DNA of 64,000 bases, taken from assembly GCA_025765595.1 (NCBI GenBank), contig JAIVFH010000051.1, forward strand, positions 124,001-188,000, given 5' to 3'. The position numbers and the translations under genes were made by a program. Positions 34,093 through 45,530 of the stretch are shown here, one piece after another. Below the pieces are notes generated by a model. The model worked only from the letters and a program-made list of their open reading frames with translations, was not told the origin of the DNA and made no database searches. Origin of the DNA: Obelidium mucronatum. Taxonomy: Eukaryota; Chytridiomycota; Chytridiomycetes; Chytridiales; Chytriomycetaceae. Within the stretch, counting starts at the first letter, position 1. Each line of letters starts with the position of its first letter.

Positions 34093-35753
34093 ATGATTGA
34101 TGCAACAGTAGTTACCGGCACTTTCCTCGCAGCGATCATTGGAGCATTCTTGCTGATTTCTTTAGTACCCCGGAAAAAAATACGGGTGGCCTGTAATTGG
34201 CCACCTCCCCATTTTTCTTGGAGTCACCAAAGACATCCCAACACTTTTTTTCCGAGGAATCAAAGGCGATGTTGTGGAAGCGAGTATTCTGGGCTCCAGA
34301 TTCTATCTCCTGCGTGGAGCTGAGACGGTCAAAACCGTGCTTGGATCTAGTTCATTGAAGACACGGCGAGTCAAATCGGATATCGAAACAAGCAAAGTTT
34401 TACACATGTATCAGATTGGGCTGGTCATGAATGATCATGTACCGTCGTGGAAACTGTCGAGAAGTAATTATATTATGCGGGTTTTTTGTCTTGAACATAA
34501 CCGTCTCCTCCGTCCCCACATTTTGTTTGATAGAGCTTTTCGCTGAAGGAATTGGCTGCCCGCGATTCCTTAAATCCCTTGCACCAAAGTTAAACGCCAA
34601 GATGCTCAGCGTTTCCGCGAAATTGCACGAATTGGCGAAACTCAAGAAACCAATCTTGGCAAATCATTTACTCACGGCAATTTCTGCTGATATCATGACC
34701 AACATTGTATTGAGTGATTCCCGTAGCGCCGCTGAGAGCTATATTGAATATGCAATGAAGTCTTCCACGGCGGAGGGTCAGGAACCACCGCCAGTCGACG
34801 ATTTCATTGCTTTGATGGACGAGTATTCCCTCGGGTTCTTGTACTTTCTCAAGACGCCGTCTCAGTTGTACATGAACCTTCCTTGGATGAAAAAGTCGTT
34901 TCAAATCAACAAGTTGCGGGTCAGACAGTTGCAAGAGTATGTAAAAAAGGTGAGTGATTTTCAAACTCTTGATTTAAAAATTGATACTAAAGCGCCACCA
35001 CCACAGCGAATCAAGGAAATGCAAGGCAGAATGGAATCTGAAGAAACCAACACAAACACTCGCGACTTGGCCACCAGCATCTACCAGTCCCTCGCCGCGT
35101 CTTCAGGCGACTCTGACCACGCGTTCAAGCACACGGTCGCGTGCGCCAAAGAGGCGCTCTCGAAGGGCCACGACACGACGCGCAACACGCTGGCGTTTCT
35201 CGCGTTTGAGTTGGCGCGAAATCCGGCGGTCGCCGATGCGATCCACGCCGAAATCGCCGAAAGCGGCGGCGAAAACAGCGCCGACTTCAGCGACGAAAGC
35301 GCCAAGAAAATGCCGCTTCTCCACGCGGCGATCCTCGAAGCGAGTCGCCTCTACAGCCTGGCGGTGATGGTTAACCGCGGGCTCGAAGAAGACCTGGTCG
35401 TTGAGGGATACACGCTGAAGCGCGGCAGTCAGCTGCTGTTTGCGCTCGTGTGGAATCACCACGATGAGAGCGTTTGGCAGGATCCGCTGGTGTTCAACCC
35501 GTATCGCTTCGTGGACGGGAAGGAGGCTTCTACTGGGCCTGTGGGGTTCGGGTATTCCCTAGCGCCGTTTGGGCATGGAATGAGAAAGTGTCCTGGACAG
35601 AGTCTCGCTATGATGGAAATTGCTGTGGTAATTGGGCACTTGGTTAAAGACTTCAAGTTTCATTTAGTGGACCCAGAGATGGAGGTGAAGGTGAATGAGG
35701 CAGGGATGGTGCGAGAGTGTTTGGATTTCGCTGTTCAGTTTGTTCCTCGATAA
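34093..35753 (+). CDS. Cytochrome P450 monooxygenase, frameshifted near the N-terminus
   Basis: The start MIDATVVTGTFLAAIIG gives an N-terminal membrane anchor. Then come PVIGHLP, an I-helix motif SKGHDTTRNTL, ILEASRLY (ExxR), FNPYRF and the haem loop FGHGMRKCPGQSL with its cysteine ligand. One intron (34950 to about 35007). Two single-base breaks: an A7 tract (34174-34180) before WPVIGHLP, and a T4 tract (34537-34540) before AEGIGCPRFLKSL. The family and substrate cannot be named; P450s use O2 and NADPH-P450 reductase at the ER. From about 35.1 to 35.5 kb the DNA is notably GC-rich with GCG/CGC-heavy codons, unlike its neighbours. Confidence 0.85.
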
Positions 35754-36745
35754 GTTTCTGATAAGTTCCTCTCCGTTCAAGTTTATATTGTGCCTTTCGT
35801 CCAAAACTCCATTTTCCCGGGTGAATTTCACCCCATCTTCAAAAACACCGTTCATCCCGCCGATCTCAACTACAACGGCCCTGCGCATCGAATCACCTCC
35901 AGACCACCACCATTTGCGCGAGTATTGTATAGACGATCGAATTCATGTTCAATATGGTCATAGCAGCATTGTTCTGTGGATACAGGTGAATGAGGATTGA
36001 TCCGCTTGCACTACTAGTGGACGTCGAAGCAACCCTATTGGCGCCAGCAATCGAACTTGATCCCCTGGAAGTTCTCTCAGCAACTCAATGCCAAATGAGA
36101 CTTTATGAGGGACAGTTCAACACCAGTTGTTTGATAAGATCTCCGTCAACTCCAGCAGCCCAGATATTTGCTCCATTTGCTCCAACAAACGAATCTCAAG
36201 CAATCCTTTCAATCGCGACCAACCTTTGAGCAAGCGATTGCAGCTGCTATTTGAATGCAGCGTCTTACTATTTTCCACAAACAGAAGAACCAAGTCACAA
36301 TTAAGCAGCGCAATATTGGGATTCTATTATTCGCATAATAATATTAGATAATAGTAAAAGATAACACATGAGTGCAGTGGAATGGATAAATAGTGGAAAA
36401 TAAAATTAATGCGTTTAGTCTTAAAGAATAGTAATTTAATATCTTTTAATGTCTCATTCGCTTTGTGTTAGCCCCTTTGTCTTCGTCGATGAATGTTGGG
36501 TCCAAACTGACGACAATATGGACCAACTCAGGCGTTTCAATGCCTTATTGATAGTCCGCACTGTTGTTTGAATTGTGCCGAGGCAGTTTTGCAAAGCTCA
36601 ACATGCTTCAGACCCATGGCGCGCTGTGGTTCGCTGTTGTTTGAGTTGGGGGGATAAAAGAAGTGCCAATTTGTTCGGCCGGAAAATTGGATTTTTGGGT
36701 GAAAGGCACAATAACAAAAAATGTGTTCGTTCAAAACGAAATCAA
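35754..36745 (+). other. Gene-poor stretch with a doubtful PSMG4-like fragment
   Basis: An open stretch around 35830-35985 contains HHLREYCIDDRIHVQYGHSS followed by IVLWIQ and a GTGAAT site. This weakly recalls the second strand of proteasome assembly chaperone 4 (IHFHVMRLTDSLFLWVG in animals). No convincing second exon was found in the next 400 bp, though short open frames exist at 35990-36229 and 36127-36351. The remainder to 36745 looks non-coding. The resemblance may be chance. Confidence 0.2.
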
Positions 36746-37417
36746 ATGATCTTCAAGTCAGTCCTACCAGAAGTCGCAGCCCTCATTATCCAATATCTGC
36801 CACTGAAACAAGACCTCCAGAACGTTTCCCTGGCTACAAAGTCTGTCTTCTCCGATCTGATCCTTTACGATTTATGGGCTGCCCGAAGACACTGTATGGT
36901 TGTGCTTCCAGGCAGACGCAAAGATCTTGCCGGCTTTCCGACAACCGATATTTGGAAAACTCTGCCATTGACTTATCGCACAATCTTATTTGAATTCCTG
37001 ATCCAAAGCTCCGTGGCCGTCCTGGGCTGGTCTCATCTTTACCCCGCAAGTGCCAAAAGCGCCCTTGTCTTTATAAAACACACATTGACTCGCTTTAAAT
37101 CGTTGGACGAACATGAAGCAAAGCATGCTCTATTGTTATGGGCGTGTGACCTCAAACACGGTCGTGTTGATGCAGTCAAACTCGTTTTGGAAGCCGGCAG
37201 CATTGATCCAGCAGCTTCCAAGAATTTCGCAATATTGAATGCCTCAAAAAATGGGTATTTGGATGTCGTGAATTTGTTGATGCAAGATGTTCGGGTCAAT
37301 CCAGCAGATGGAAACAATGCTGCAATTGTAGGCGCTTCTCGTGCAGGACATGTTCGTGTTATTGATCGTCTCTTGCAGGATGCTCGGGTGCGTGATGGTC
37401 TCAGACCGCCATTATAG
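36746..37417 (+). CDS. F-box-like / ankyrin-repeat protein, short
   Basis: Start Met at 36746 (MIFKSVLPEVAALIIQYLPL), an F-box-like opening. Ankyrin-type repeats follow in the second half: RVDAVKLVLEAGSIDPAASK, YLDVVNLLMQDVRVNPADGN and HVRVIDRLLQDARV. Many chytrids have large families of such proteins, usually with many more repeats; this one has only about three. It stops at a TAG (37415-37417) that lies inside the first unit of a 71-bp tandem duplication, so the natural C-terminus was probably lost. Such proteins would be substrate receptors of SCF ubiquitin ligases, by inference. Confidence 0.65.
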   Translation: MIFKSVLPEVAALIIQYLPLKQDLQNVSLATKSVFSDLILYDLWAARRHCMVVLPGRRKDLAGFPTTDIWKTLPLTYRTILFEFLIQSSVAVLGWSHLYPASAKSALVFIKHTLTRFKSLDEHEAKHALLLWACDLKHGRVDAVKLVLEAGSIDPAASKNFAILNASKNGYLDVVNLLMQDVRVNPADGNNAAIVGASRAGHVRVIDRLLQDARVRDGLRPPL

Positions 37418-37554
37418 TAATATTTCTTTTGTTTTTTTGTTATCGAGTTATTCCGATTCGCTCTATACTTTTCTTGTAATTTGTATAGTAATATTTCTTT
37501 TGTTTTTTTGTTATCGAGTTATTCCGATTCGCTCTATACTTTTCTTGTAATTTG
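37413..37554. repeat. 71-bp exact tandem duplication (two units)
   Basis: Units 37413-37483 and 37484-37554 are identical and begin TATAGTAATATTTC. The first unit supplies the stop codon of the F-box/ankyrin gene. The sequence is AT-rich and non-coding. It is either a young duplication or an assembly artefact. Confidence 0.9.
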
Positions 37555-37883
37555 TTAATTGTTGATACATTATTATTATTATTACTGAATAAACTGTTCT
37601 CGCAAGCTCGAAATGTTTTTTTTTCTCCGAGCCAAAAACCCTGGTTGTTTCACCTTTGTTTGAGACCAGCACTTAAACACGCTAAGGGCGATGCATTTGA
37701 ATGGGAATAAACGCGTGGATTTGTTGGAGAATACATACGAGAGAGGGGACTCAAAATCGTTGTGCAAGACTAGTACCAATCAACGATTTTTGCTCGACAG
37801 AGTTTGAATGACAATGAATGTGTTGAATGTATTTTAAATTACATGAATTATATTTGATTATTATATAAAAAAAAAGAAAATAA
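37555..37883. other. Intergenic spacer, AT-rich
   Basis: No gene is recognised. It holds short ATT repeats near 37570 and an A-rich stretch just before the next start codon. It should contain the promoter of the gene starting at 37884. Confidence 0.3.
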
Positions 37884-38816
37884 ATGAACTGGACTGGCGG
37901 TAATGGCCGTACTGGTTTTGGCCGAGGAACAACATCAACGTTTCAACACGCCAAAGCAACGTTGAAAGAAACAAAGAAATCATTGGTTCAACGGCCGAGC
38001 CATCGCTCCGAGGTCCCTCCACTGAGAGCAAAGTCACTTTTTTCCCGTCTCTTGAATCCAACAAAAACCAACTCGAATATTCAAAGTCCACGCAAGTCAA
38101 GAGATATTTCACAGCTTGTCATTTCGCCAAAAATTGTTAAGAGGCCGAAGGGGCGCGCAAAGACTAACTTGAAGCCAAAGAGTCTGAGGGAGTTATGGAT
38201 TCAGAATGGGAAGAATTCTGCAGCTGAAAAGGAACGACAAAAGAAGGTTTTGGTTGAAAAGGAAACGACTGGAAAATCAAAGGAATGCTCTAAAAGCCCA
38301 CCGCTTTCCACGCCAATGTCGCTTAATACGCATCCCAACTATTCAAACGTCCGCAATCAATCCGAATCCGAATCCGAACTCGACTCTCCCGTTTTGTCTT
38401 CTCGTCAAAGTCTTCAAAGAAATTTACTGTCCTTGCCCCATCCTTCGCCCTTGCTAAAATCACGACGCGAGAACCGAGTCCCAGTCGCACCAACGATCAA
38501 ATCAGAGACTGATTGGATGGCGATGCTATGGCCTCAAGAGATTCAAAGTGTTGTTATTCGCGGAAGTCAAATGACGGTCGATGACGATTCAAGCAGAAGC
38601 AACAGTGGCAGTGAGAACAACAGCGACTCGAAACAAGAAGGGCCATCCAATCGAAAGGAAAAAGAAACGCAAATTATCAAAAAGTCTGGGAATCGTGTAT
38701 CTTTGAGAAGAGAGAATCGTTTGCGTACTTCCACTCAATACCATTCTTTGGCTGACTTGGAATCACGTATCAACAAGATGGAAGCGAGAGTCATGAAATT
38801 GGAAAGAAAGAAATAG
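37884..38816 (+). CDS. Disordered basic protein with C-terminal coiled coil, unknown
   Basis: A single exon of 310 residues. It is rich in Ser, Lys, Arg and Pro, with no recognisable fold in the first 280 residues. Patches include KRPKGRAKTNLKPKSLRELW and a Trp-containing segment DWMAMLWPQE. The last 35 residues predict a coiled coil (LADLESRINKMEARVMKLER). Composition suggests a nuclear or cytoskeletal scaffold, but no family is recognised. It lies just upstream of the GATA array and has none of that family's motifs. Confidence 0.6.
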   Translation: MNWTGGNGRTGFGRGTTSTFQHAKATLKETKKSLVQRPSHRSEVPPLRAKSLFSRLLNPTKTNSNIQSPRKSRDISQLVISPKIVKRPKGRAKTNLKPKSLRELWIQNGKNSAAEKERQKKVLVEKETTGKSKECSKSPPLSTPMSLNTHPNYSNVRNQSESESELDSPVLSSRQSLQRNLLSLPHPSPLLKSRRENRVPVAPTIKSETDWMAMLWPQEIQSVVIRGSQMTVDDDSSRSNSGSENNSDSKQEGPSNRKEKETQIIKKSGNRVSLRRENRLRTSTQYHSLADLESRINKMEARVMKLERKK

Positions 38817-39061
38817 TTTTTTTACCATTGATGTCTTTTTTTAATCAAAACCTTCAATGTGAAAAAAAAGATCTTTTAATCAAAACCTTTCCCCGAATTT
38901 TTTTTTCATTGTGATATCTCAACCTCTTCAGCCCAAAGGAACATCATACCAGCTGTGGTATATTGAAACGCAAAACTTAAGACGGATAGTATAGTAAGTG
39001 TATGTTATGGTGAGTGAATGAGCTGATGGAGATGGAGTAACAGCAGCCACTGCTCAGAACC

Positions 39062-40042
39062 ATGCCACCATTGCCATCCTTTGATTCTCTGTTTTCCAAA
39101 GTTGCAGAATCAGAACTAGTTCGAAACCCGCAAACTGTCTCAGACGTTCAACAGACAGTGCCGCCTTCAAGCACTGTTATCATCGTCCCAAGCCAACCTC
39201 TTGTAAAACCATCATGTACAATCAAGAAACCATTTCAGGGAGTTATCCCATCTTCAGCTTGTCTGCGGAGCAACATCGAATCTTGCCGCGCAGTGATTTA
39301 CGCTTGTGGACCCGAATGGCTTGCCCCCTTCAACTGCTCGAAATGTGGAACATCCGAATCTTCAAAATGGCATCATTTAGGAGGTCGCAAAAAGCTTCGA
39401 TTGTGCCAGTCCTGTGAGTAATTTGGTTCTGTAGTTTAACCAAGCCGACATTTGAGATTAAAAAACGTTCAATAGGCTTTCCAACACTGCCATCCAATGC
39501 CACAGGCTCTCATTTTATTTTTCGAGACGATGGAATCCAGAAAAATCATGCAGCAGACGTCAGCGGTTGCATTCGAAACATTCCCTTCTTCATTGGTATC
39601 TTCAGCCCTGACTTCAGCCTGTTTCAACCCATCCCAAATGACTGTCGACTCAAATGGCGTGAATATTACAAGAACAGGTATGTATTCTTGAATTCTTCTC
39701 TCATCAGCTCTTTTTTAAATGGGACTTTCGTTTTTTTTTTTTTTTTTTATTAAAAAAAAGGCGAACGCTTGATATGTTCCAATTGCAGCGCAATCAAGAC
39801 GCCACTGTGGAGACGCGATGGGCAAAACAATTTGATTTGCAATGCATGTGGTAAATATTTACATCTCGTTATTTTTGTACGTTTTTGTAATACTCACCAA
39901 CCAGAAAAAAAATTATCAAGGTTTATATTTGAGGAACCATCACTCGCCCAGACCCACGATTACAAAGAAAAGGGAGTGGAAGAAGAAAGATGTACCGCTA
40001 TGTCGACGCAAATCCATTCCACTCTCCAACGTAATAAATTAG
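39062..40042 (+). CDS. GATA zinc-finger protein 1 of 8
   Basis: Starts [18 protein letters not shown], the LPS-x-x-L motif shared by the array. The first, degenerate knuckle is C-x2-C-x19-C-x2-C ([20 protein letters not shown]). Introns follow at about 39414-39478 and 39680-39760. The second finger is canonical with a 17-residue loop ([15 protein letters not shown]), its end split by an intron inside [16 protein letters not shown]. The tail is Lys/Arg-rich. GATA fingers bind WGATAR sites in DNA; the target genes are unknown. The closest relative is the next gene, with the same intron positions. No frame break is required. Confidence 0.8.
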
Positions 40043-40321
40043 TTCAAATAAAAAACATATACCTTCATGTGGGAACAATGCAATCAATGACTCGAGTAGG
40101 ATTACTGCTAGCAGGTTCAGGTACACTTCCCAGTAACAACGCGAAACGAAAAGGAAGAATGAAAAGAGAAGAATCATTAATGGCAAGGGTTTGCGCATGC
40201 CAAATCAACACAATTCTCTTTAGACTTGGAATCAAAAATAGAAACAACCTTTTAGCTATGCAAAAAAGATCTTTTAATCAGAACTTTCCCCCAAATTGAA
40301 TTACAGCGCATCCTAGAATCA

Positions 40322-41222
40322 ATGCCGCCCCTGCCATCCTTTGATTCTCTATTTTCCCAAGTTATCGAATCAGAACTAGCTCAAGGCCATCATGCCTTCT
40401 CGGACCGACAGAGTGGGGCACAAACTCGCATTCCACCTTTTGCTTTCGGGTCTTCCATACCTTGCGGCTCTTCAATCATTAAAAACACCTTCCAGCCAGT
40501 TATTCCATCTTCAGCATGCCCGCGTAACAATAGAAAGCCTCTCTCAGCAGTGATTCACCTGTGTGGAGCTAAATGGCTTACTCCCTCCAACTGCACGAAA
40601 TGCGGAACCTTTAAGTCTAGAAAATGGCATCATCTAGGATGTACCAAAAAGCTTCGTTTGTGTCATTCTTGTGAGTGTGTGGTTGTTGACTGGTTGTAAC
40701 CAAGCCGAGAACATTGAAAGGAGATTGAAACAACCAACAGGCTTTCCAACTCTCTCATCAAATGCTGGACCTCGTGTCTCATATGATGTTTTTCGAAACT
40801 GCCAGTATCAACATCAATTGTCGGTGATTCCATTTGCAACCTCTTCGTCACCATCTTTAGCTCAGTCGTACCACCCCTCCCAAGATCCCTTCGATGCAAG
40901 CAACGTGAGAATATCAAGAGCAGGTATTATATCTCCGTCTTAGATATTGCGTTTTTCCGCTTCGCTGTTTTGCTGTTTGCGTTGACTTGAGTTCTAATTT
41001 TTTTTTAATGATCAGGTGAACGATTGATCTGCTCTAATTGCGCTGCCATTAAAACACCACTTTGGAGACGCGATTGCCAAAACAATCTAATTTGTAATGC
41101 ATGCGGTAAACTTTGAGTATTTCTGTGCTTATAAAAAAACCCGACCAAATACAAAAACAAAAAACACAAGGGTTATACTTCAAGAAGCATCATTCACCAA
41201 GACCGGTTTTTAAAAGAGGATA
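40322..41222 (+). CDS. GATA zinc-finger protein 2 of 8
   Basis: Near-copy of gene 1: [18 protein letters not shown] start, first knuckle C-x2-C-x19-C-x2-C ([20 protein letters not shown]), second finger [19 protein letters not shown] with a 17-residue loop. The final intron lies inside CNACG and the product ends [16 protein letters not shown]. Exons about 40322-40670, 40738-40920, 41015-41106 and 41168-41222. The basic tail is shorter than in other members. It is a recent tandem duplicate judging by near-identical ends and spacing. Confidence 0.8.
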
Positions 41223-41627
41223 AAGTCAGATGTACTACCGCAATTTGAGCGATGAACAGTTAATCGCAGGACCTCCCTCCAACAAAATTAGATTTAAATA
41301 AACATGTCGACGCCATTTCTGACATTTAAATTTTATGTAATACATTAAGATCTCGGATTGATGGGATGATGATCTGTTAATGTCAAGAGCAGGTGGACGA
41401 CTGTCAAACTTCAATCGAACTGATAGAAGTCCATGAAAATTCAAGAAAATTACAAGCAATCAACTTACACTTTTGCTAAGGGTATTGTGGATGTTCTCGG
41501 ATCCCGGAACAACAATAACCCGGATCGGAAGAAAATTTGCGTTTGATGAATTATCACACTTATCTCACGCACCACCAAAAAAAAAGCAGAAGTGGGATTC
41601 AATCGCTGAAAAAGCAAATTGGAAGCG
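41223..41627. other. Intergenic region in the GATA array
   Basis: No gene is recognised. Short open stretches occur (for example 41473-41627) but have no known motif, and one runs directly into the next gene's start codon in another frame. It likely holds the promoter of GATA gene 3. Confidence 0.3.
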
Positions 41628-42470
41628 ATGCATCGATTACCATCTATCCGCGAAACGCTACTTGCCGCAAGTCACTCAACCAACGATTACGGCTTAATCC
41701 TGCCTCCTCTCCTGAATCGCACACCAAGTCACACCCAAGATCCAGATGACTCAACGATCGAGTTTAGAACGGCACGCGACTATGTAGAACAAGATCTACA
41801 TGTGGAGTACAAGATGCTTCCGTCTCTGGCAGAGCTGTCGAATGGTGTCTCCATCCGATGTGCTCAATGCTCTACTCCTGCTTCTCCATCTTGGTATCGG
41901 GGTCTTCACGACGAAAGGCTGTGTCACCGGTGCATTCAAGGTATGATCAAATGTCTGTATGTTGCATTTCGCTGTGGGCTGATTGTGCAACAACAACAAT
42001 CCTTAGATCAAGACCGATACAAGCCAGGCCAGGCAACCACAACGTACTGCATCCCCATCCCACATTACGATCACGACCCTCATCCATACGATCAGTACCA
42101 GCATCATCAACACTACCTGGAGGCTCCCCAACGAGTTCACTTGGAATCGTTTAAACTCCCTGTGAAAATGAAGGGTTGTAGTAAAAAGAACGTACATCAC
42201 ACCGAACCGGTCATTCGGAGTACTGGAGAAATCATGATTTGCTCGAACTGCTCCAGCATTAAAACTCCAATGTGGAGGCGGGATCAGAAGACTGGTACGT
42301 TTGTTTTTCCGTTATTTGAATGGGGCAAGTCATTTATGGTTGCGTTAATAGGGAAGCCAATATGCAACGCTTGCGGTCTGTACTTTAGAATGCATGGAAA
42401 AAAGCGACCCGTGTCAGGACGGATATTCGTTGGAGATGAGAGTTTCGGAGGAACCGGGGAGAGTTCTTGA
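41628..42470 (+). CDS. GATA zinc-finger protein 3 of 8
   Basis: Start chosen at [15 protein letters not shown] (41628), matching the array's N-terminal motif. The first knuckle is C-x2-C-x17-C-x2-C ([20 protein letters not shown]). An intron follows near 41940-42000, then a His/Tyr/Pro-rich linker ([17 protein letters not shown]) and the main finger [18 protein letters not shown], interrupted by an intron before [20 protein letters not shown]. Its loop is 18 residues, the fungal type IVb length, whereas most of the array has 17. The C-terminal tail is short and lacks the ALxxLAxAS motif. Confidence 0.8.
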   Translation: MHRLPSIRETLLAASHSTNDYGLILPPLLNRTPSHTQDPDDSTIEFRTARDYVEQDLHVEYKMLPSLAELSNGVSIRCAQCSTPASPSWYRGLHDERLCHRCIQGMIKCLYVAFRCGLIVQQQQSLDQDRYKPGQATTTYCIPIPHYDHDPHPYDQYQHHQHYLEAPQRVHLESFKLPVKMKGCSKKNVHHTEPVIRSTGEIMICSNCSSIKTPMWRRDQKTGTFVFPLFEWGKSFMVALIGKPICNACGLYFRMHGKKRPVSGRIFVGDESFGGTGESS

Positions 42471-43039
42471 TTTTTAAAAAGAAATTTAGAGGTTAAGGGT
42501 TTCTTTTGTACAGGCTACTATGTTGATATATTTGTTACTATAGTACAAAGAAGATCTTTTTTTATTTTTACTGGGTGTGGTGTGTGTGTGTGCAATCTTG
42601 AAATCTTTCAAGTTGTGATCATTGATTGAGATTGGGATTAATCTCAAGATGAGGCTGTTTTACGACTACCGTATTCGAAATGGAGCGAAACGATCGATTC
42701 TCACAAACTGATTTTCTCAGCTGTTTCACCTTTTTGGAAGGTATTTAATGTAAAATTGGGGCTTGATGGCCCACAACTCTCTTCTTAAGGCTCAGATAGC
42801 AGCATAATTCCAAGTGATTAACTTGCTGAAAGCATCGGAAGATTCGTGCTTCTATCCGCTGTTGTTCCGGCCCGCAAAAGCCACACAACACGGGCTGAAA
42901 CACTTGTTGGGGGTTTCGCAATCTGGGGAGGAAAAACATGAAAATTTTTGGAGTGAAGATGCGAAGGAGATCAGGGCCTATTTTTTGCAGTTTTGTTTTG
43001 GAAAGCCCTTGACTTTGAATTTCAAGCAGAACCGTAATC
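42471..43039. other. Intergenic region in the GATA array
   Basis: About 570 bp without a recognised gene. It includes a TG-rich run near 42580-42592 and an open stretch from 42814 that overlaps the next start codon in another frame and shows no known domain. Probably a promoter and 5' untranslated region. Confidence 0.3.
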
Positions 43040-44391
43040 ATGTCACTGCCTTCTATCCATCACCTGCTTGCAAAGATTGCTGCTGAGGATAGGAGGAACC
43101 AACTACCCTCAAGCCCCACTTCTTATCTGGAGGGTACAACAAGAACCCTGGACCATCACCACCAGAGCCAACACCACCAGCGGCAGAGTCCTCTTGGCTC
43201 TGGTGGCTATCTTATCCATGAGCGATCGTTCGAAGGCTATCCCCCACATCCTTCGGGGTTCTCCCAGGGACAGTTTGGTCCAGACGGGAGGCCAAAACAG
43301 GAATTTGAAACATTCAACAACTCAAAGTCAACTTTTGCTCCGGTTCTCAAATGCGCTGGCTGTTCTGTTAACTGGACAGTAGAATGGCGAAGAGGACTGA
43401 ATGATGAGCGTTTATGTCGGGATTGCCATGGTTGGTACCAACCATCATTAGGAATTAGTTGCGACCCGGAGGTCTTACCTCACTTTTTGTAGAGCGACAA
43501 CAGAATTCAAATACTGCCTATAAGCACGCTTACACCTGCTCCTGTTCGATACTCTGTTTCACCGCCAAAACAAGGGCACGCGGTTGGGACAAATAAGTCA
43601 TCACCCAAGAAAACTACACCAACAGACCGAGGTGATGTTACTGTATCTCGATCGGGCGAGGCAATGATTTGTGCCAACTGTGATGCCACAAAGACGCCAC
43701 TTTGGAGGCGGGATTACGAAGGTACATATCCTTGAAAAATACTTTAAATAGTCATTACTTTTGTCAGCCTGTTAAAACCATCCCTCAATTTTTTTTACTA
43801 TCAGGAAAGCCAATTTGTAATGCGTGTGGTTTATTCCTTAGGTTCGTCAACATCTATTTTTCATATTTTTTGAGATAAATTTAAGCTCATTGATTGAACC
43901 ACTCAATTTTTAACAGACTGCATGGAAAACCCCGACCTGTCGCCATGAAATCCAGCGGGTTTCGGCCTCGCGTTCGATTGGGCCAAGAAGCACTTGCCAA
44001 CGCCAATTCTCTCTATCAGTCGGAGCAAGAATACTTGAAACGAACTCGAGAAGATTCTTCGCCGGATGTGTATGAGGGTGCGAAGAGGCCACGGATACCA
44101 ACCAACGCGTACCAACCGCATGTGCTGCAGCAACCACCACCTTACCAGCACCAGGTCCAAGGATACTTGTCTTCGAGTTTCCACATCTGTGGCTTTGTCG
44201 TCGTCTGAAAAACAATTGGATTCTCCCGTTATGGCATGCTACCCGGCTGCTGAAGTGGCAGGCTGCACATTCTCCCAAGAGCGACTTATCAGGGAAGATC
44301 GACAGTGGATATGATGCCGGAGAAGTCACAGCTCCAGTAAGGAAACCTGGAAATCCGTTGATGGATTTATTGGATGCCTCGGAACGTATTT
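43040..44391 (+). CDS. GATA zinc-finger protein 4 of 8
   Basis: MSLPSIHHLLAKIAAEDRRN start. The first knuckle is C-x2-C-x17-C-x2-C (CAGCSVNWTVEWRRGLNDER), which keeps the Trp-Arg-Arg of real GATA fingers. Main finger [18 protein letters not shown] is followed by an intron, then [12 protein letters not shown], another intron and LHGKPRP. A basic region (FRPRVRLG) follows. The end is uncertain: the frame reading on from YQHQ stops early at 44206, while another frame gives a tail ending NPLMDLLDASERI at 44391, matching the array's C-terminal motif. An intron from about 44156 to 44260 or a frame break would connect them. Confidence 0.75.
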
Positions 44392-44812
44392 AAAAAGGTT
44401 CCAAATCCTTGTTTTAAACTATATTTATCCTATATTATTATCATTATTTTTCTTATTTTCTTCCCCGCTGTTTCTCTTAAATCTTTGTTTTAATACTCTG
44501 TAATTGCCACACCACTCCCTTTTCCTATCTAATAATCTCTGTTTGGTGTTATGGGGTGGGTGTCCTGCGACTCTCAACCCCCATTGATCATTTTAAAATA
44601 AAAACTCGTCTATGAATTTTGTATGAAACAACATCCAAACTGAATTTTCTAATACTTAAACGAGACACTGGAACGTTGTAATCAAATTTATTGACGCGAG
44701 GACGGAAAATTTGGTTTCGCGCCTGAGTGATAAATCCAGCCCTCTTAAACAACGGGTCACAAAGAAAAAGAAAAGAAAAACAATCAAAACTTAAATATCA
44801 CACGCTTTCAAT
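44392..44812. other. Intergenic region in the GATA array
   Basis: No gene is recognised in these 420 bp. The first part is T-rich with several ATTATT runs, probably the 3' end of gene 4. The rest leads to the start of gene 5. Confidence 0.3.
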
Positions 44813-45530
44813 GTCCTCATCTCTTCCAAGTATCTATGCCCTTCTCGAGCAATTGGCAATGGAGGAATCTGGCAAGAAGCTCACAACCATTAGCATTCCA
44901 AGCTATCGATCCAGCTGATTACTCGGAAGTAAACACCGAGTCCAACTCTGTCAGCTCAGGTCACTCCAGTTTCAGCAGTTTCTGAACAATCCTTCGCTGA
45001 TCAAATGCTGGCGGTCCCATCACCAGCAAATGGAATCGGCCGGTATGTTTGCTTCGTCCTTTCAGTATACAACTGTTCAGTCTAAAATTCTTTCTTATGC
45101 AGCCCGTAGCAACACATGCCCAAAGTCTCCAACATCCCCCCATACAAACAAGCGGATTGGTTCAGATACGCATTCACGTCACCAAAGACAACAGGCGGGC
45201 TCCGAAAGTCCACACAAAAAAAGGAATCCAGCATCAAACTACACAAAGAAGGACTTTCGATTACTCGAAGTGGGAAGGTTATGGTGTGCAACAATTGCCA
45301 AACTAGTACCAGTCCCTTGTGGCGGCGAGATTCAGAAGGTAAATATATAAGAACACCATTCCACTGTTATGGAACAAACCGCTGACTGTTTGATTTTTTT
45401 TAAGGAAACTCACTTTGTAATGCTTGTGGTTTATATGTTCGTTTGCACAAAGTCAATCGACCGATTTATTTGGCTGGTGCACAGAAACCTCGACTGAGAG
45501 TGGTCCAAGACAGTGATTCCACGTCACCAT
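44813..45530 (+). CDS. GATA zinc-finger protein 5 of 8, frameshifted
   Basis: MSSSLPSIYALLEQLAMEES start. The reading frame then shifts by one base near 44890-44905 and again near 44960-44980; coding-like stretches are AIDPADYSEVNTESNS and SEQSFADQMLAVPSPANG. An intron follows near 45045-45100. No first knuckle was found, unlike most members. The main finger is CNNCQTSTSPLWRRDSE, then an intron and GNSLCNACGLYVRLHKVNRP, 17-residue loop. The tail is short and basic. It may be intact in the organism if the two extra bases are errors. Confidence 0.7.

Noticed and set aside
34093..34560. P450 as a pseudogene
   Set aside because: All catalytic motifs are intact and the two breaks are in homopolymers; no other inactivating change was seen.
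35830..36230. Proteasome assembly chaperone PSMG4 gene
   Set aside because: Only one strand-like segment matches; no second exon with family residues was found, so it is listed only as a doubtful fragment.
37884..38816. A ninth member of the GATA array
   Set aside because: It has no cysteine pairs, no LPS-type start and no RRR tail; only its position is suggestive.
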